Assembly (NCBI GenBank): GCA_031254105.1
Contig: JAIRVB010000044.1
Coordinates: forward strand, 1 to 64,000
Direction of reading: 5' to 3'
From: Chitinispirillales bacterium
GTDB taxonomy: Bacteria > Fibrobacterota > Chitinivibrionia > Chitinivibrionales > Chitinispirillaceae
Length of the DNA stretch: 64,000 nucleotides
The notes beneath the pieces were generated by a model. That model searched no databases. It had not been told where the DNA came from and worked only from the letters and a program-made list of their open reading frames with translations. Numbering within the stretch: position 1 is the stretch's first letter; every line of letters starts with the position of its first letter. The position numbers and the translations under genes are program-made. Below, piece by piece: positions 18,823 through 27,619 of the stretch.

Positions 18823-19707
18823 CTACTCCTCATCCGGCCCCACAAGTCCCCTGAACAGATCGGCGTAATCACGCACAAAATCTAAAAACGTTGACTGCAT
18901 GCTACCTGTAATAAGCTGATAATCGGGGCTGACCTCATCAAGCAGCCCTGTTTTCATAAGAGTGTAAAGCTCCATCAACGCGTCAATTTTCCAGTTAGGC
19001 ATGCATAGACTTCCCATAATGTCCCTTGAGGAGTCTTCACTTACATCCGCGTACATCACATGGCTGCCTATAACCTCTGTCATAATTGAGGCTGCCTGGC
19101 GCAGCGTAAATTTTTGAGGTCCGCTTATACGGTAGGTGCGCCCGGTGTGCTGATGCGAAGTTACAAGAATCTCCGCGGCGCACAGCGCGACATCTCTTGC
19201 GTCAACATAGGAAACGCTTCCCTTACCAAGCGGTAAATAGATCAATCCCCCGCTTGGCTGAAACAGGGTGGTAAATTGCTGCATAAATATATTGGAACGC
19301 AGAATTGTAAACGGAATGCCTGACTCCATCAGATAACTTTCCGCTTCATGGTGCCAGCGGGCAATGCGGATCATAGGGATTTTATCTGCCGCTAAAAATG
19401 AGACCTGCACAATGTGGGAAACGCCGCTTTTGTGCGCCTGATCAATAAAAATCCTTGCGTACTCCGCCATCTCAGGGCAAAGGGGCAATAAAAGAAATAC
19501 ATGCGTTATCCCGTCAAGCGCCTCGCTTACAAGCTCCTTATCGGTGAAATCAAATGGTACGCTTTCAACATATTTAGAGCGAAGACGCTCATCAGAGGCA
19601 GTACCGTGACGCGCGGCGCGTACATCAACCCCAATGCCCGCAAAACGCCTGACAATCTCAGCCCCCACTATATTTGTCGCTCCGGTGATAAGAATACGGC
19701 CGGACAT
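18823..19707 (-). CDS. NmrA-like NAD(P)-binding SDR family protein
   Basis: 294 residues, atypical short-chain dehydrogenase of the NmrA/QOR2 type. The N-terminus ILITGATNIVGAEIVRRFAG is a Rossmann motif of GxxGxxG type with one position altered (GATNIVG). WHHEAESYLMESGIPFTILRSNIFMQ and YVDARDVA are further family segments. Such proteins bind NAD(P)H and act as quinone reductases or redox sensors; no substrate can be assigned. A strong GGGAGG site precedes the start. A stray copy of the AATGCAGAAAT repeat lies just upstream (~19731-19742). Confidence 0.82.
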   Translation of the reverse strand: MSGRILITGATNIVGAEIVRRFAGIGVDVRAARHGTASDERLRSKYVESVPFDFTDKELVSEALDGITHVFLLLPLCPEMAEYARIFIDQAHKSGVSHIVQVSFLAADKIPMIRIARWHHEAESYLMESGIPFTILRSNIFMQQFTTLFQPSGGLIYLPLGKGSVSYVDARDVALCAAEILVTSHQHTGRTYRISGPQKFTLRQAASIMTEVIGSHVMYADVSEDSSRDIMGSLCMPNWKIDALMELYTLMKTGLLDEVSPDYQLITGSMQSTFLDFVRDYADLFRGLVGPDEE

Positions 19708-19969
19708 AGTGTCGCCTCCCTTTTAAAAGAGAATGCAGAAATTATAATGTGGAAAGAGAGAAGATACAACTATTATGTTTTATTAAAGAGTCTGATCGCA
19801 CAAAAACGTATTTTTTCCGCACCGACCCCCCGCGAAAGAGAAGATCCATTATTCTATTCTCCGTTTTGTACACAAAGTAAGAACATACAGCACCGCCTTT
19901 GCAGGAGTGGGGCAAACCTTTTCCAAGCAGATCAACTATGTTTATAATCTATATGCATTTTGATCATTT

Positions 19970-20806
19970 TTATTTTTGTATCGCCTTTATTTCTGCATTC
20001 GTACATTTTATTTTCGCATTATCAGAAACAATGTCCGTAATTTTGGGCACATCCTTAAGCCGGATACTCAGGTCGTATTCTTTTAGATGCACATCATGGC
20101 ACTCTGCCAGAGAGTAACGCACGTGTTCCGGAATGTCGGAACCTACAAGGTAGCTTCGCACCGGTTTTCCAAAAGAGAGGTGACGCTTGACCCAGTTGTG
20201 AAATTTAAGAATCTGACCGCTTGAGGCATCCGGATAGTTGTCAAGCTTTATAGCCACAACGACAAGGTTGCCCTCCCTGTCTACCGCTAAAAGATCTATA
20301 GACCCAAACTCCGTGCGGTACTCAACACCATCGTTTCCAAAAACATCTACGTAGAGCTCAAGACCCTCTTCCACCAAATTTAAATTTTTCGCCAGGTAAC
20401 CGCGCAGATAAGCCGCATCTATGCAGCCGCCAAAAAACACTTCATCTTTTTTAGACTCAAGCGCCTCCCTGACCTCACGCACCACAAGAACCCCATGATC
20501 ATCAGTCGCAATCTCCCATATTCCATGAATGCGCGGATCGTACATCTCAAGTTTTCCGGCCGCCGGACGGTACAAAAAATCAAGCATATCCCCGCAGCGG
20601 CGCACACGCTGGTTCTCCTTGTAATGGGTTCTGGAGTCGTGGTTAACAGTACAGACAATAATCTGATTGAGCACGGTATTGGCGCTTGTGCCGGGATAAC
20701 GCTCAAGAACCCAGGTTTTGACATCAACATTGCTGCACTTGTTACCGTGCGCTTCAACCGCTTCTTTAATCATCTGCCACACAAATGGTTTAGGCTGTTT
20801 CTCCAC
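19970..20806 (-). CDS. NucS/DUF91-like nuclease-fold protein with altered active site
   Basis: 278 residues starting at GTG, supported by a strong AAGGAGG site 8 bp upstream. Residues ~1-90 are a helical DNA-binding-like region; ~150-240 resemble the NucS/DUF91 PD-(D/E)XK fold (EFGSIDLLAVDREGNLVVVA then IKL). In canonical members the final strand reads x-E-x-K; here it reads A-I-K, so the catalytic Glu is missing. The protein may therefore bind but not cut DNA. The last ~15 residues (DNAKIKCTNAEIKAIQK) are encoded by a dispersed GCAGAAATAA-type repeat that runs into the gene end, so the natural C-terminus is probably shorter. Confidence 0.65.
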   Translation of the reverse strand: MEKQPKPFVWQMIKEAVEAHGNKCSNVDVKTWVLERYPGTSANTVLNQIIVCTVNHDSRTHYKENQRVRRCGDMLDFLYRPAAGKLEMYDPRIHGIWEIATDDHGVLVVREVREALESKKDEVFFGGCIDAAYLRGYLAKNLNLVEEGLELYVDVFGNDGVEYRTEFGSIDLLAVDREGNLVVVAIKLDNYPDASSGQILKFHNWVKRHLSFGKPVRSYLVGSDIPEHVRYSLAECHDVHLKEYDLSIRLKDVPKITDIVSDNAKIKCTNAEIKAIQK

Positions 20807-21096
20807 TCCGCGTCCTCCTTGAGAACTCTTTTAAAAACTGTACTTTCAACTTTGAACAAGTGCAAAATCGGTACCAAATTGAAAGAACTCATAGCTCAGT
20901 TTCAAGAATAAGAGCCGGGAAAAGCAGATTAAGAGTTAAAGAAGAGAATAATTATCAATAATCCGAAGCTTGGAATTCTGAGCTCCACCCATCTGGCTTT
21001 CTTTTTGCAGAAAAGTAAATCTAAAACAAAGACCGGGCGGACTACTCTTCTATCTTATGTCCTAACTGAATTCTACTAAAAGCGGAGCGCAAAATA

Positions 21097-21636
21097 ATGG
21101 CTGAGCGGGAAACGATTCGGGTCGATAAAAGTATAGAGATTCAAAGGATGCCTTCAGACCTTTATGCGATGTGGAGGATACCTGAGAACCTTACGCTTAT
21201 TCTTGATTTTTTAGAAGAGGTGGAAAGTCTTGACGAAAAGCGGTCGCGCTGGAGTATACTTTTGGACAATAGCGAATATGTCAGCTGGGATACGGAGATT
21301 ACGGAGGATGTCAAGGGCCAGCTGATCCGCTGGCATTCAGGAAATAACGCCGATGCGCTTCACGATGGTCTGGTTACATTTTCCAGCACAGGGCGCGCAA
21401 TCTCCACGCTTCTGCACCTCAGGCTTAATTTTTTCTTCCCATCCCTGGGTGACAATACAGATACCGCATCTATGGAAGACCTTTCTGTAAGAATAGAGGA
21501 GGATCTGCAAAGGTTCAAAATGGCTGCGGAAGCGAATGAATTTCCGGTTAAACACAGAGAGGGACGCAGAGGACTGCCTTGGGGATTCTCAGGATCAACG
21601 CTGCCCAGGGAGAAAAATTTTCCTATTGATGAGTAG
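21097..21636 (+). CDS. SRPBCC/polyketide-cyclase-like protein
   Basis: 179 residues. The start (VDKSIEIQRMPSDLYAMWRIPENLTLILDFLEEVESLDEKRSRW) and the middle (GQLIRWHSGNNADALHDGLVTF) match the SRPBCC lipid/ligand-binding helix-grip fold seen in coenzyme Q-binding and cyclase/dehydrase proteins. The C-terminus holds an amphipathic helix (MEDLSVRIEEDLQRFKMAAE) as in the family. Ligand unknown. It stands alone, 290 bp from the divergent NucS-like gene. Confidence 0.75.
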   Translation: MAERETIRVDKSIEIQRMPSDLYAMWRIPENLTLILDFLEEVESLDEKRSRWSILLDNSEYVSWDTEITEDVKGQLIRWHSGNNADALHDGLVTFSSTGRAISTLLHLRLNFFFPSLGDNTDTASMEDLSVRIEEDLQRFKMAAEANEFPVKHREGRRGLPWGFSGSTLPREKNFPIDE

Positions 21637-21775
21637 ATTAAAACTCGGAGTTCGCAGCTAAGATCAAAAACCGTCCGCTTCCGCGTTAATATGGAGTATT
21701 TTTAAAACCTCATTTACAAAATAAGTCACAACGGCGTTCCAAATACAATAACTTTTTCTTTTAAATCTTCAAAAC

Positions 21776-21849
21776 TACCCCCAGCAAGAATCGAACTTGC
21801 GGCACCAGGTTTAGGAAACCTGTGCTCTATCCTACTGAGCTATGGGGGC
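21776..21849 (-). tRNA. tRNA-Arg (anticodon CCU)
   Basis: A complete cloverleaf on the minus strand: acceptor GCCCCCA with UGGGGGU, a D arm around AGCUCAGUAGGAUAGAGC, and anticodon stem CAGGU/ACCUG enclosing loop UUCCUAA, so the anticodon is CCU. The T arm contains the invariant GUUCGAUUC. The discriminator is A and no 3' CCA is encoded. It reads AGG codons. It sits at the border of the accessory stretch 21.8-27.6 kb, a classic integration setting, though I see no integrase. Confidence 0.95.
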
Positions 21850-21862
21850 GAAGCAAATTATA

Positions 21863-22135
21863 ATGTACAATGTACAAATTACAAATAAAAGCAGGAGACT
21901 TTGACTATTGACTTGGAAGATGAACTTTCCGCTGCCGGTTATAATCACTTCTAAAATAATGCTTTTCAAGCGTTATGGCAAGGATTTTATCTCAACCCGA
22001 ATTTTTTATTTGCAATTTGTACATTGTAATTTGTAAAATTGTGTTTTTTAAGCATTTTTGCGAAGATTTCATCGCAACGCGGATATTTTATTTGTACATT
22101 GTACATTGTACATTGTAATTTATAGTATTGTAATT
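21863..22135. repeat. Intergenic inverted/direct repeats of TGTACATTGTA units
   Basis: Blocks such as atgtacaatgtacaaattac (from ~21863) recur as their reverse complement (ttgtacattgtaatttgta, ~22017) and again as a triple tacattgtacattgtacatt (~22095). The whole 0.3-kb AT-rich spacer can fold into long hairpins. No gene seen here. It separates the tRNA from the XRE regulator. Confidence 0.6.
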
Positions 22136-22237
22136 TATAATTTGAACCGCTGTCATCACTAAAAAAATAAAATATATTTGGATAATGGATGTTTTTTATG
22201 TACATTATATAAAATATCTGAAAGGAATTGCCATATC

Positions 22238-22615
22238 ATGACAGTTAATGAACGTATCAAGCAGCTAAGAAAAGCCCTCGATCTTACTCAGGTTGAATTC
22301 GGCAGTAAAATTGGAATTGCCCAAGGACATCTGACAGGACTTGAGAGCGGAAAGAAGCGGATAACTGAAAAGACACTCAAGGTTATCTGTTCGGTTTACG
22401 GCACTTCGGAAAAATGGCTTAAGCACAACGAAGGCGAGATGTTTTCCACGGCTCCGGCAGAGAAGATTGATAAGATCAGCAAAGTCTTCAGCAAGCTGAA
22501 CAATGAGCTTCAGAATTATGTGGTGCATCAGATAGAAACTCTCATAGAGTTACAATACAAGCAGCAAAGCGCGGCATCAGAAAAACCAAAAAGGCGCAAA
22601 AAAAGCAAGGTATAG
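22238..22615 (+). CDS. XRE-family helix-turn-helix regulator
   Basis: 125 residues from the ATG at 22238, chosen for its AAAGGA site; the upstream extension is AT-rich filler. Residues ~1-65 are a Cro/CI-type HTH (ERIKQLRKALDLTQVEF, then GIAQGHLTGLESGKKRITEKTL, VYGTSEKWL). The family usually regulates phage or mobile genes. The C-terminus is a short helix (KLNNELQNYVVHQIETL) plus a very basic tail (KPKRRKKSKV) that may add DNA binding. Accessory context; target unknown. Confidence 0.9.
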   Translation: MTVNERIKQLRKALDLTQVEFGSKIGIAQGHLTGLESGKKRITEKTLKVICSVYGTSEKWLKHNEGEMFSTAPAEKIDKISKVFSKLNNELQNYVVHQIETLIELQYKQQSAASEKPKRRKKSKV

Positions 22616-22951
22616 TTGTTTCGGTTGAGAACCGCTTTCACACGTCCCCCTTGCAAAAACAGGGGGGAGGCTATGTTATTCTTAAAATCTACGAATTAAG
22701 GACTAAGAACAGAAAGACGGGTTGATAAGGCAAATAAATCTATGCCTTTGCAAAGTATATATGAAGAAATTTTCTACAATATATCCTGTTCACGCTAATA
22801 ATTGCATCAATAATCATCGCGAAAAAAATAAAGCACGAAAATACAAAATCTAACTTGTCGTACATCTAACTTGTCGTACCATGTAAAGATTCTGCCAAAA
22901 CGTTTCAATCGCAGGAAATAGCGCTCAATTCTCATAGGGAAATAGTTAATT
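22616..22951. other. Spacer with hairpin and IS relic
   Basis: Apart from the IS5 relic, the spacer holds a C/G-rich hairpin (22645-22667, ccccct ... aggggg) just after the XRE gene, possibly its terminator although the U-run is poor. Nothing else is recognised. Confidence 0.4.
22862..22939 (-). pseudogene. IS5-family transposase relic (C-terminal fragment)
   Basis: About 26 codons reading MRIERYFLRLKRFGRIFTW then YDKLD on the minus strand. This resembles the IERFF-x-RLK-x-FRRIATRYDKL region around the last catalytic Glu of IS5-type DDE transposases. It breaks off abruptly at a 15-16-bp direct repeat (gtacgacaagttagat, twice, 22848-22878). It is one of two IS5 relics in the window; the other, at 27463-27546, is the start of such a gene. 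Confidence 0.6.
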
Positions 22952-23521
22952 TTATTCAAGCGCGAGTTTCTGCTTTTTGGTATAGCTGTTTTTCGCTGTA
23001 GTGAGATTTAAGCGGCGTTGTTCTAATAATGATTTCTCTATAGGGTCTATGCCGATTGCGCTTAAACTGTTTTTAAGACGTGTACGGTGTCCGGAACAGG
23101 CGATATGGAAAGCATCTTTGGGAAACCCTTTAACTCGATATTTAATGCGATGAGGGTAGCTTTTTTCGACCAACTTATAAACGGAGTGGTTTTCTACAAG
23201 ATCAAGACAAAGAAAAGCTTCATCAAAACTTTCAATAGCGGATTTAAGGCTGACCGAAGCGTTTTTGTCTCTTTCATCGCAAAGTTCAAGCTCCTGAGAT
23301 AAAAAATAGTATTCGGCTAAAAAAATGATTTTAGGTTCAGCGGACATTTGCGCCTGCCTGAAAGCGTCAAAAGCCTCGGCAATACCATCTTCGTAAGCGA
23401 TGCGGCCTTCCTGTTCCTTTCCTCTGACAGCGAAACCTTTGCGGCCAAAATCAATGTTTACCGCTGCTTCATAAATTCTATTTTCTAAGCCACTCAGATC
23501 CAAACTTAGCCTCCACTTCAC
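22952..23521 (-). CDS. Hypothetical protein, accessory two-gene unit (gene B)
   Basis: 189 residues, not recognised. It is mixed alpha/beta with a basic C-terminus (LTTAKNSYTKKQKLALE) and no signal peptide or membrane span. The middle has helical repeats of aromatic/acidic pattern (FLAEYYFLSQELELC, SFDEAFLCLDLVENHSVYKLVEK). It overlaps the upstream gene A by 44 bp in another frame, so the two are probably translationally coupled. Together with the short, charged gene A it resembles a toxin-antitoxin-like or regulator-effector pair, but that is only inference from size and overlap. Confidence 0.55.
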   Translation of the reverse strand: MKWRLSLDLSGLENRIYEAAVNIDFGRKGFAVRGKEQEGRIAYEDGIAEAFDAFRQAQMSAEPKIIFLAEYYFLSQELELCDERDKNASVSLKSAIESFDEAFLCLDLVENHSVYKLVEKSYPHRIKYRVKGFPKDAFHIACSGHRTRLKNSLSAIGIDPIEKSLLEQRRLNLTTAKNSYTKKQKLALE

Positions 23522-23711
23522 TCAAATTCCAACCACTATTTAGAAGATGATCGAGACCAAGTTTCTCTTTAGTAACCTTTGCTATGTAGGGAGGCAGGGG
23601 AAGTGTTTTCATAAGACGGTCATATCCCTCCCTGTCCCCAGCTTTTTTTAAAGCTATAGCCCGCATCGAAATATCTAACTTCTCATCTAATGTCATCGTT
23701 TCATTAGCCAT
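23478..23711 (-). CDS. Small hypothetical protein, accessory two-gene unit (gene A)
   Basis: 77 residues from the ATG at 23711 (MANETMTLDEKLDISMRAIA), preferred over an upstream in-frame start because a GGGAGG site precedes it. It is helical and charged, with a conserved-looking end NLSEVEAKFGSEWLRK. I recall similar small proteins in other gut spirochaetes and Fibrobacterota but cannot name a family. It overlaps gene B. Confidence 0.6.
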   Translation of the reverse strand: MANETMTLDEKLDISMRAIALKKAGDREGYDRLMKTLPLPPYIAKVTKEKLGLDHLLNSGWNLSEVEAKFGSEWLRK

Positions 23712-23999
23712 AAATAACCTCCCAATTGATATTTTACCGATTTCCAAACAACCACTGCCAAATACAAATATATATCATGATTTGCAGGATTAGAAGAGAC
23801 AGGATTAAACACTAATTCCTCCCTGTATCCTGCCAATCCTAAAATCCAGTACATCCTGATACTTTTTTTATTGCCTTGCTTATGCGGTTAATTATATTAA
23901 ACAGGCGATAATATAAGAACTATCTCGTGATGGATGATGAATGATTTTTCGGCAGGTGTACGGGTTGCCACAAATATATCATGGTCGAAGGAGGCTTGC

Positions 24000-25658
24000 A
24001 TGACATCTGTTTGCGTCAATAGGATATTCAAAAGTTTTATGGCAGCGGCGGTCGTTTGCGTTATTTTGCCGATAACTGCGGTGGGACAGACGCAGAGTTG
24101 GGATGTCGGTCATCCTGATAATATTGGCGGTGCGGCGAGCGTTAAAGCTACGCTGGGTGAGAACCGGACGCTGACTATTAGCGGTACGGGAGATATGATG
24201 AATTATAGTTCGGGTGATGCCCCTTGGTATAATTCCGGAGCTGTTCTTACCAATGTAATCATTGAAGATGGCATTACTTCTATCGGAAACTGGGCGTTTT
24301 TCGGTTGCAGCGGATTAACCTCTATAACCATTCCTAATAGTTTAACTTCTATCGGAGACAGGGCGTTTTCCGATTGCAGCGGATTAACCTCTATAACCAT
24401 TCCTAATAGTGTAACTTCTATCGGAAACTGGGCGTTTTTCGGTTGCAGCGGATTAACCTCTATAACCATTCCTAATAGTGTAACTTCTATCGGAAACTCG
24501 GCGTTTTGGGGTTGCAGCGGATTAACCTCTATAACCATTCCTAATAGTGTAACTACTATCGGAAACTCGGCGTTTAGAGGTTGCACCAACATAACATCCG
24601 TAACTATCAGCGGTACGGGAGATATGATGAATTACCCTTATGGTGGTGATGAGATCATCCCGTGGTTTAGTTCCAGAGCAGTTCTTACCGATGTGATTAT
24701 TGAAGATGGCATTACTTCTATCGGAAACTGGGCGTTTTCCGGTTGCAGCGGTTTAACCTCTATAACCATTCCCAATAGTGTCACTTCTATCGGAGACAGA
24801 GCGTTTTCCGGTTGCAGCGGTTTGAATTCAATAACCATTCCTAATAGTGTCACTTCTATCGGAAGCTCTGCGTTTTCCGGTTGCAGCGGTTTGACTTCGA
24901 TAACCATTCCTAATAGTGTCACTTCTATCGGAGACGGGGCGTTTTCCAGCTGCTACAGTTTGACTTCGGTAACCATTCCCAATAGTGTCACTTCTATCGG
25001 AGGCTCTGCGTTTTACGGTTGCCGCAGTTTGACTTCGATAACCATTCCTAATAGTGTAATTACTATCGGAGACAGGGCGTTTGAAGGTTGCAGCGGATTA
25101 ACTTCGGTAACCAGCTTAAATCCTGCCCCGCCTGAAGTTTCATTTTACACGTTTACAGGTGTAAATAAAGAGCTTTGTACCCTTTTTGTCCCGCAGGCCA
25201 GTATTTCTGCATACAGAGCGGCTGATGTTTGGAAAGAATTTTTAAATTTTAAAGATGCAGAGTCAGTCACCTCAGTATTGTCTCCCGGCCGTGTGATCCC
25301 CAAGCCGAAACCAGACGAAGACACTGCGGTAATAGCGCCTGTAAGCGCGTTTTCAAGCGAGTTCACCGTAGGCCCGAATCCTGTTGCGAAGCAGTCGGGC
25401 GAAGTAAAATTCTTCCGCCAAGGCAAAAGCATAAACAACGCGACTCTTTACATCTACAACGCTTCCGGCAGCCGTGTAAACAAAATCAACATCAGCGACA
25501 AGTCAATAGGCAAATCCGACAGACGCGAAGTCGGCAGATGGAATTTGAAAGATTCCAAAGGCCGTGCTGTTTCGGAAGGAACGTATTTGGTTAAGGGTGT
25601 AATTTCCACAAGAGACGGCAAGAGGGAGAAAGTGTCGTTGATTTTAGGTATACAATAA
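24000..25658 (+). CDS. BspA-like leucine-rich repeat surface protein
   Basis: 552 residues from the ATG at 24000 (strong AAGGAGG site; the upstream frame extension is unsupported). A signal peptide ([18 protein letters not shown]) is followed by two blocks of 23-residue LRR_5/BspA repeats of type [18 protein letters not shown]-x-GCSG, each introduced by a [12 protein letters not shown]-like module: about 5 units then about 6. The C-terminal ~95 residues (FTVGPNPV ... [13 protein letters not shown] ... [23 protein letters not shown]) resemble FlgD-like or type IX secretion sorting domains, so the protein is likely exported to the surface. BspA-type proteins mediate adhesion. The DNA repeats are nearly identical, indicating recent expansion. 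Confidence 0.88.
   Translation: MTSVCVNRIFKSFMAAAVVCVILPITAVGQTQSWDVGHPDNIGGAASVKATLGENRTLTISGTGDMMNYSSGDAPWYNSGAVLTNVIIEDGITSIGNWAFFGCSGLTSITIPNSLTSIGDRAFSDCSGLTSITIPNSVTSIGNWAFFGCSGLTSITIPNSVTSIGNSAFWGCSGLTSITIPNSVTTIGNSAFRGCTNITSVTISGTGDMMNYPYGGDEIIPWFSSRAVLTDVIIEDGITSIGNWAFSGCSGLTSITIPNSVTSIGDRAFSGCSGLNSITIPNSVTSIGSSAFSGCSGLTSITIPNSVTSIGDGAFSSCYSLTSVTIPNSVTSIGGSAFYGCRSLTSITIPNSVITIGDRAFEGCSGLTSVTSLNPAPPEVSFYTFTGVNKELCTLFVPQASISAYRAADVWKEFLNFKDAESVTSVLSPGRVIPKPKPDEDTAVIAPVSAFSSEFTVGPNPVAKQSGEVKFFRQGKSINNATLYIYNASGSRVNKINISDKSIGKSDRREVGRWNLKDSKGRAVSEGTYLVKGVISTRDGKREKVSLILGIQ
24256..25115 (+). repeat. 69-bp coding tandem repeats (LRR units)
   Basis: About 11 units of 69 bp in two blocks (24256-24600 and 24700-25115), separated by a duplicated GTGDMMNY module. 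Adjacent units differ mainly at the codons for the variable positions around IG-xx-AF-xx-C, so unit gain or loss by recombination is likely. Confidence 0.85.
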
Positions 25659-25729
25659 AAAATGAATGTAAAAATTAACTAATTGTTATGAATGAGATAC
25701 TTTTACAATAAATAACTTGGGATTATGAT

Positions 25730-26785
25730 ATGTTATACTCAGTCAACAATTATAAATTGGAACCGATGCCATTCAAAGGTATTGATGGAAAAGAAAAAGA
25801 TCTTGAGAACTTAATCGTAGAAAATTTACAGCAGCTTTCTTGTGATGAGTTTAGTCTTATGCCCATATTTCAAGAACGACAGTGGCAAAAAGAACCAGAC
25901 ATTGTGGCTTTGGATTGTAAAGGGAATCTTGTTATTTTTGAATTAAAGCGTTATTGCGCTGATGAAGATGCTACGCTACAAATTATACGTTATGCACAAG
26001 AATATGGACAAATGACCTATTTTGAATTAGAGAATGAGTATAAAAAATATAAAGGGAAGGCTGAGATTCTTTTATCAGAAGCTCACCGTGATGCTTTCCA
26101 ATTGGAAGAACGTTTGTCGCCAGAAGTATTCAATCGTAAACAGCGTCTGATTATTATTGGTAACTCATCTAATGAAAAATTAATAAAAGCAGTTGAATAT
26201 TGGCGAGTACAGGGTTTGGACATAGATTTTATCCCGTATAGATTTTATGAGATTGGCAAAGAAACATACTTTGAGTTCTTCACAAAACCGTATGATGAAC
26301 ATTTGAACCCTGCTGATCGAAAAGGTATCATCTTTGATTCAAATAAATCATATGATGATGATGAAATTTGTATTTGAGATATGCTTAAAGGGAATAAAGT
26401 CAGCGCTTACGGTGGTGTAAAAGATTGTGTAGATCGGTTTAAAAAAGATGATTATGTGCTGCTGTACTACGCAGGAAAAGGTGTTGTTGCTGTGGGCAAA
26501 ATAACATCCTCAAAGAGTGAGGCATTTTATAATGAAGAGTATAAAGAAGAAGAAAAGTATCAAAAAGTTGAATGGCTTGTCCCCAAAAATTTACCGGCAT
26601 GTACGGAAGAATTATGTTTTGTGAAACCCTCTGAACTCAAAATGGAACTTGGACACGGGTTCTTTTACGCAAGTACAGCTAAGACACCTTATTTGTCAAT
26701 GGATGAATCTGAAAGGATAAGGCAGTTTTTAGGAGAAAAATATATCCCACAAAACCAAACCGCCGGGGCCATACCAACGGTTTAA
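25730..26785 (+). pseudogene. NucS/DUF91-type nuclease gene split by an in-frame UGA
   Basis: Two consecutive frames (25730-26377 and 26381-26785) are in the same phase and separated by a single TGA at 26375-26377. The first part carries the PD-(D/E)XK core (EPDIVALDCKGNLVIFELKR: D, E-x-K) and IIRYAQEYGQMTYFELENEY. The second part starts DMLKGNKVSAYGG and continues with an LLYYAGKGVVAVGKI module, the usual C-terminal domain of this family. Relatives typically have Trp before D-M at this site, so a TGG-to-TGA nonsense mutation fits. Alternatively a two-subunit protein is made by re-initiation at the ATG four bases after the stop. Confidence 0.75.
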
Positions 26786-27104
26786 GATACTCTACGTTTG
26801 GGGAGTCCCTTTACAAGAGGACTCCCAGCTAAATTACATTCATAGAGGCCAGGTGTGTAACCACCCCTCGTCAGCACACGCAGACAACACCCCCAAACAT
26901 ACCCGCAGTCTGCGCAGCACCTGATTAACAACAGGTTACACAGTATTACCAATTAAAAAAGAGAGCGAGAACCGCAATCAAAGGCTGGGCGCACCCCTGT
27001 TGCGCGCCACCCACCAGACTTTGAGGAGTACGGCAAAGCGATAAAAACAGGCTGCGGTAAAAATCCTGTAATCTCCGTTGACATAGACATTCCGGACGAG
27101 AATC
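26786..27104 (+). other. Decayed region with an orphan peptide fragment
   Basis: A hairpin (gggagtcc ... ggactccc, 26800-26826) follows the nuclease pseudogene. From ~26957 a frame open to a stop near 27142 encodes an unrecognised fragment (RHPPDFEEYGKAIKTGCGKN then PVISVDIDIPDENLAKEIRE). It has no start or ribosome site and looks like a gene remnant. Confidence 0.4.
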
Positions 27105-27374
27105 TTGCTAAAGAGATACGGGAGATGGTTTCAGAAATATAAAAACAATAACGTGAAACCGGAAAATGCAAAATTCGGCGATTTGATTTTCTTTTACGAT
27201 GATAAGAAGAAAGGGATAATCGGTCACGTTGGAATTGTCGAGAGATTAAACGAAAATGGCGAGGCGGTGTTTGTTCATTCGTCAAGAGGAAGAAAAGGAA
27301 TGGGAAGCGATATGTTGACAAAAGCCTCTTATTGGGGATTAAATTTCGCCGGAATCAAGAGAGTGGTGAGTTGA
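27105..27374 (+). pseudogene. NlpC/P60-like peptidase C-terminal remnant
   Basis: The frame from about 27150 encodes ENAKFGDLIFFYDDKKKGIIGHVGIVERL and ends FAGIKRVVS. This matches the second half of NlpC/P60 cysteine peptidases: GDLIFF, then GHVGIV with the catalytic His. The N-terminal part with the catalytic Cys is missing, and the apparent ATG start yields unrelated residues. Read as a truncated relic of a cell-wall hydrolase or phage endolysin. Confidence 0.6.
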
Positions 27375-27462
27375 GCAAGGGATGAATATAAAACTATCAA
27401 ATATAAATAATAAAGGGTAAAAACTATTTCATCGAATAATAGAAAGGGAATTCTGAAAAACT

Positions 27463-27546
27463 TTATTGCATCAGGTGTTTGACATTTCCCCGCTGACTCG
27501 GCAAATACTTCGAAATTCTATCGAATTGTTTTTTGGTGAGTTTCAT
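27463..27546 (-). pseudogene. IS5-family transposase relic (N-terminal fragment)
   Basis: 27 codons, MKLTKKQFDRISKYLPSQRG then NVKHLMQ stop. The family's first ~25 residues (LTKEQW-x-RI-x-x-YLP-x-QRGNVK) are clearly recognisable, and the gene is cut off right after them. Same strand as the C-terminal fragment at 22862-22939. The two could be ends of one former element or two separate insertions. Confidence 0.65.
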
Positions 27547-27619
27547 ACAAACAATTATATCACTGTAACAAAATAGTTTCAACTGTGTGAACAGACTATA
27601 ATTAGGCTGTACTACATTA

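Noticed and set aside
24203-24922. Long antisense frames opposite the LRR repeats
   Set aside because: They mirror the 69-bp repeat on the wrong strand and encode only periodic low-complexity peptide.
26375-26377. UGA as selenocysteine or reassigned Trp codon
   Set aside because: No selenocysteine insertion hairpin is evident, relatives have Trp rather than Cys here, and UGA ends normal genes in this window.
21776-27546. Integrated prophage or integrative element at tRNA-Arg
   Set aside because: No integrase, no duplicated tRNA end and no phage structural genes were seen; only IS relics and scattered accessory genes.
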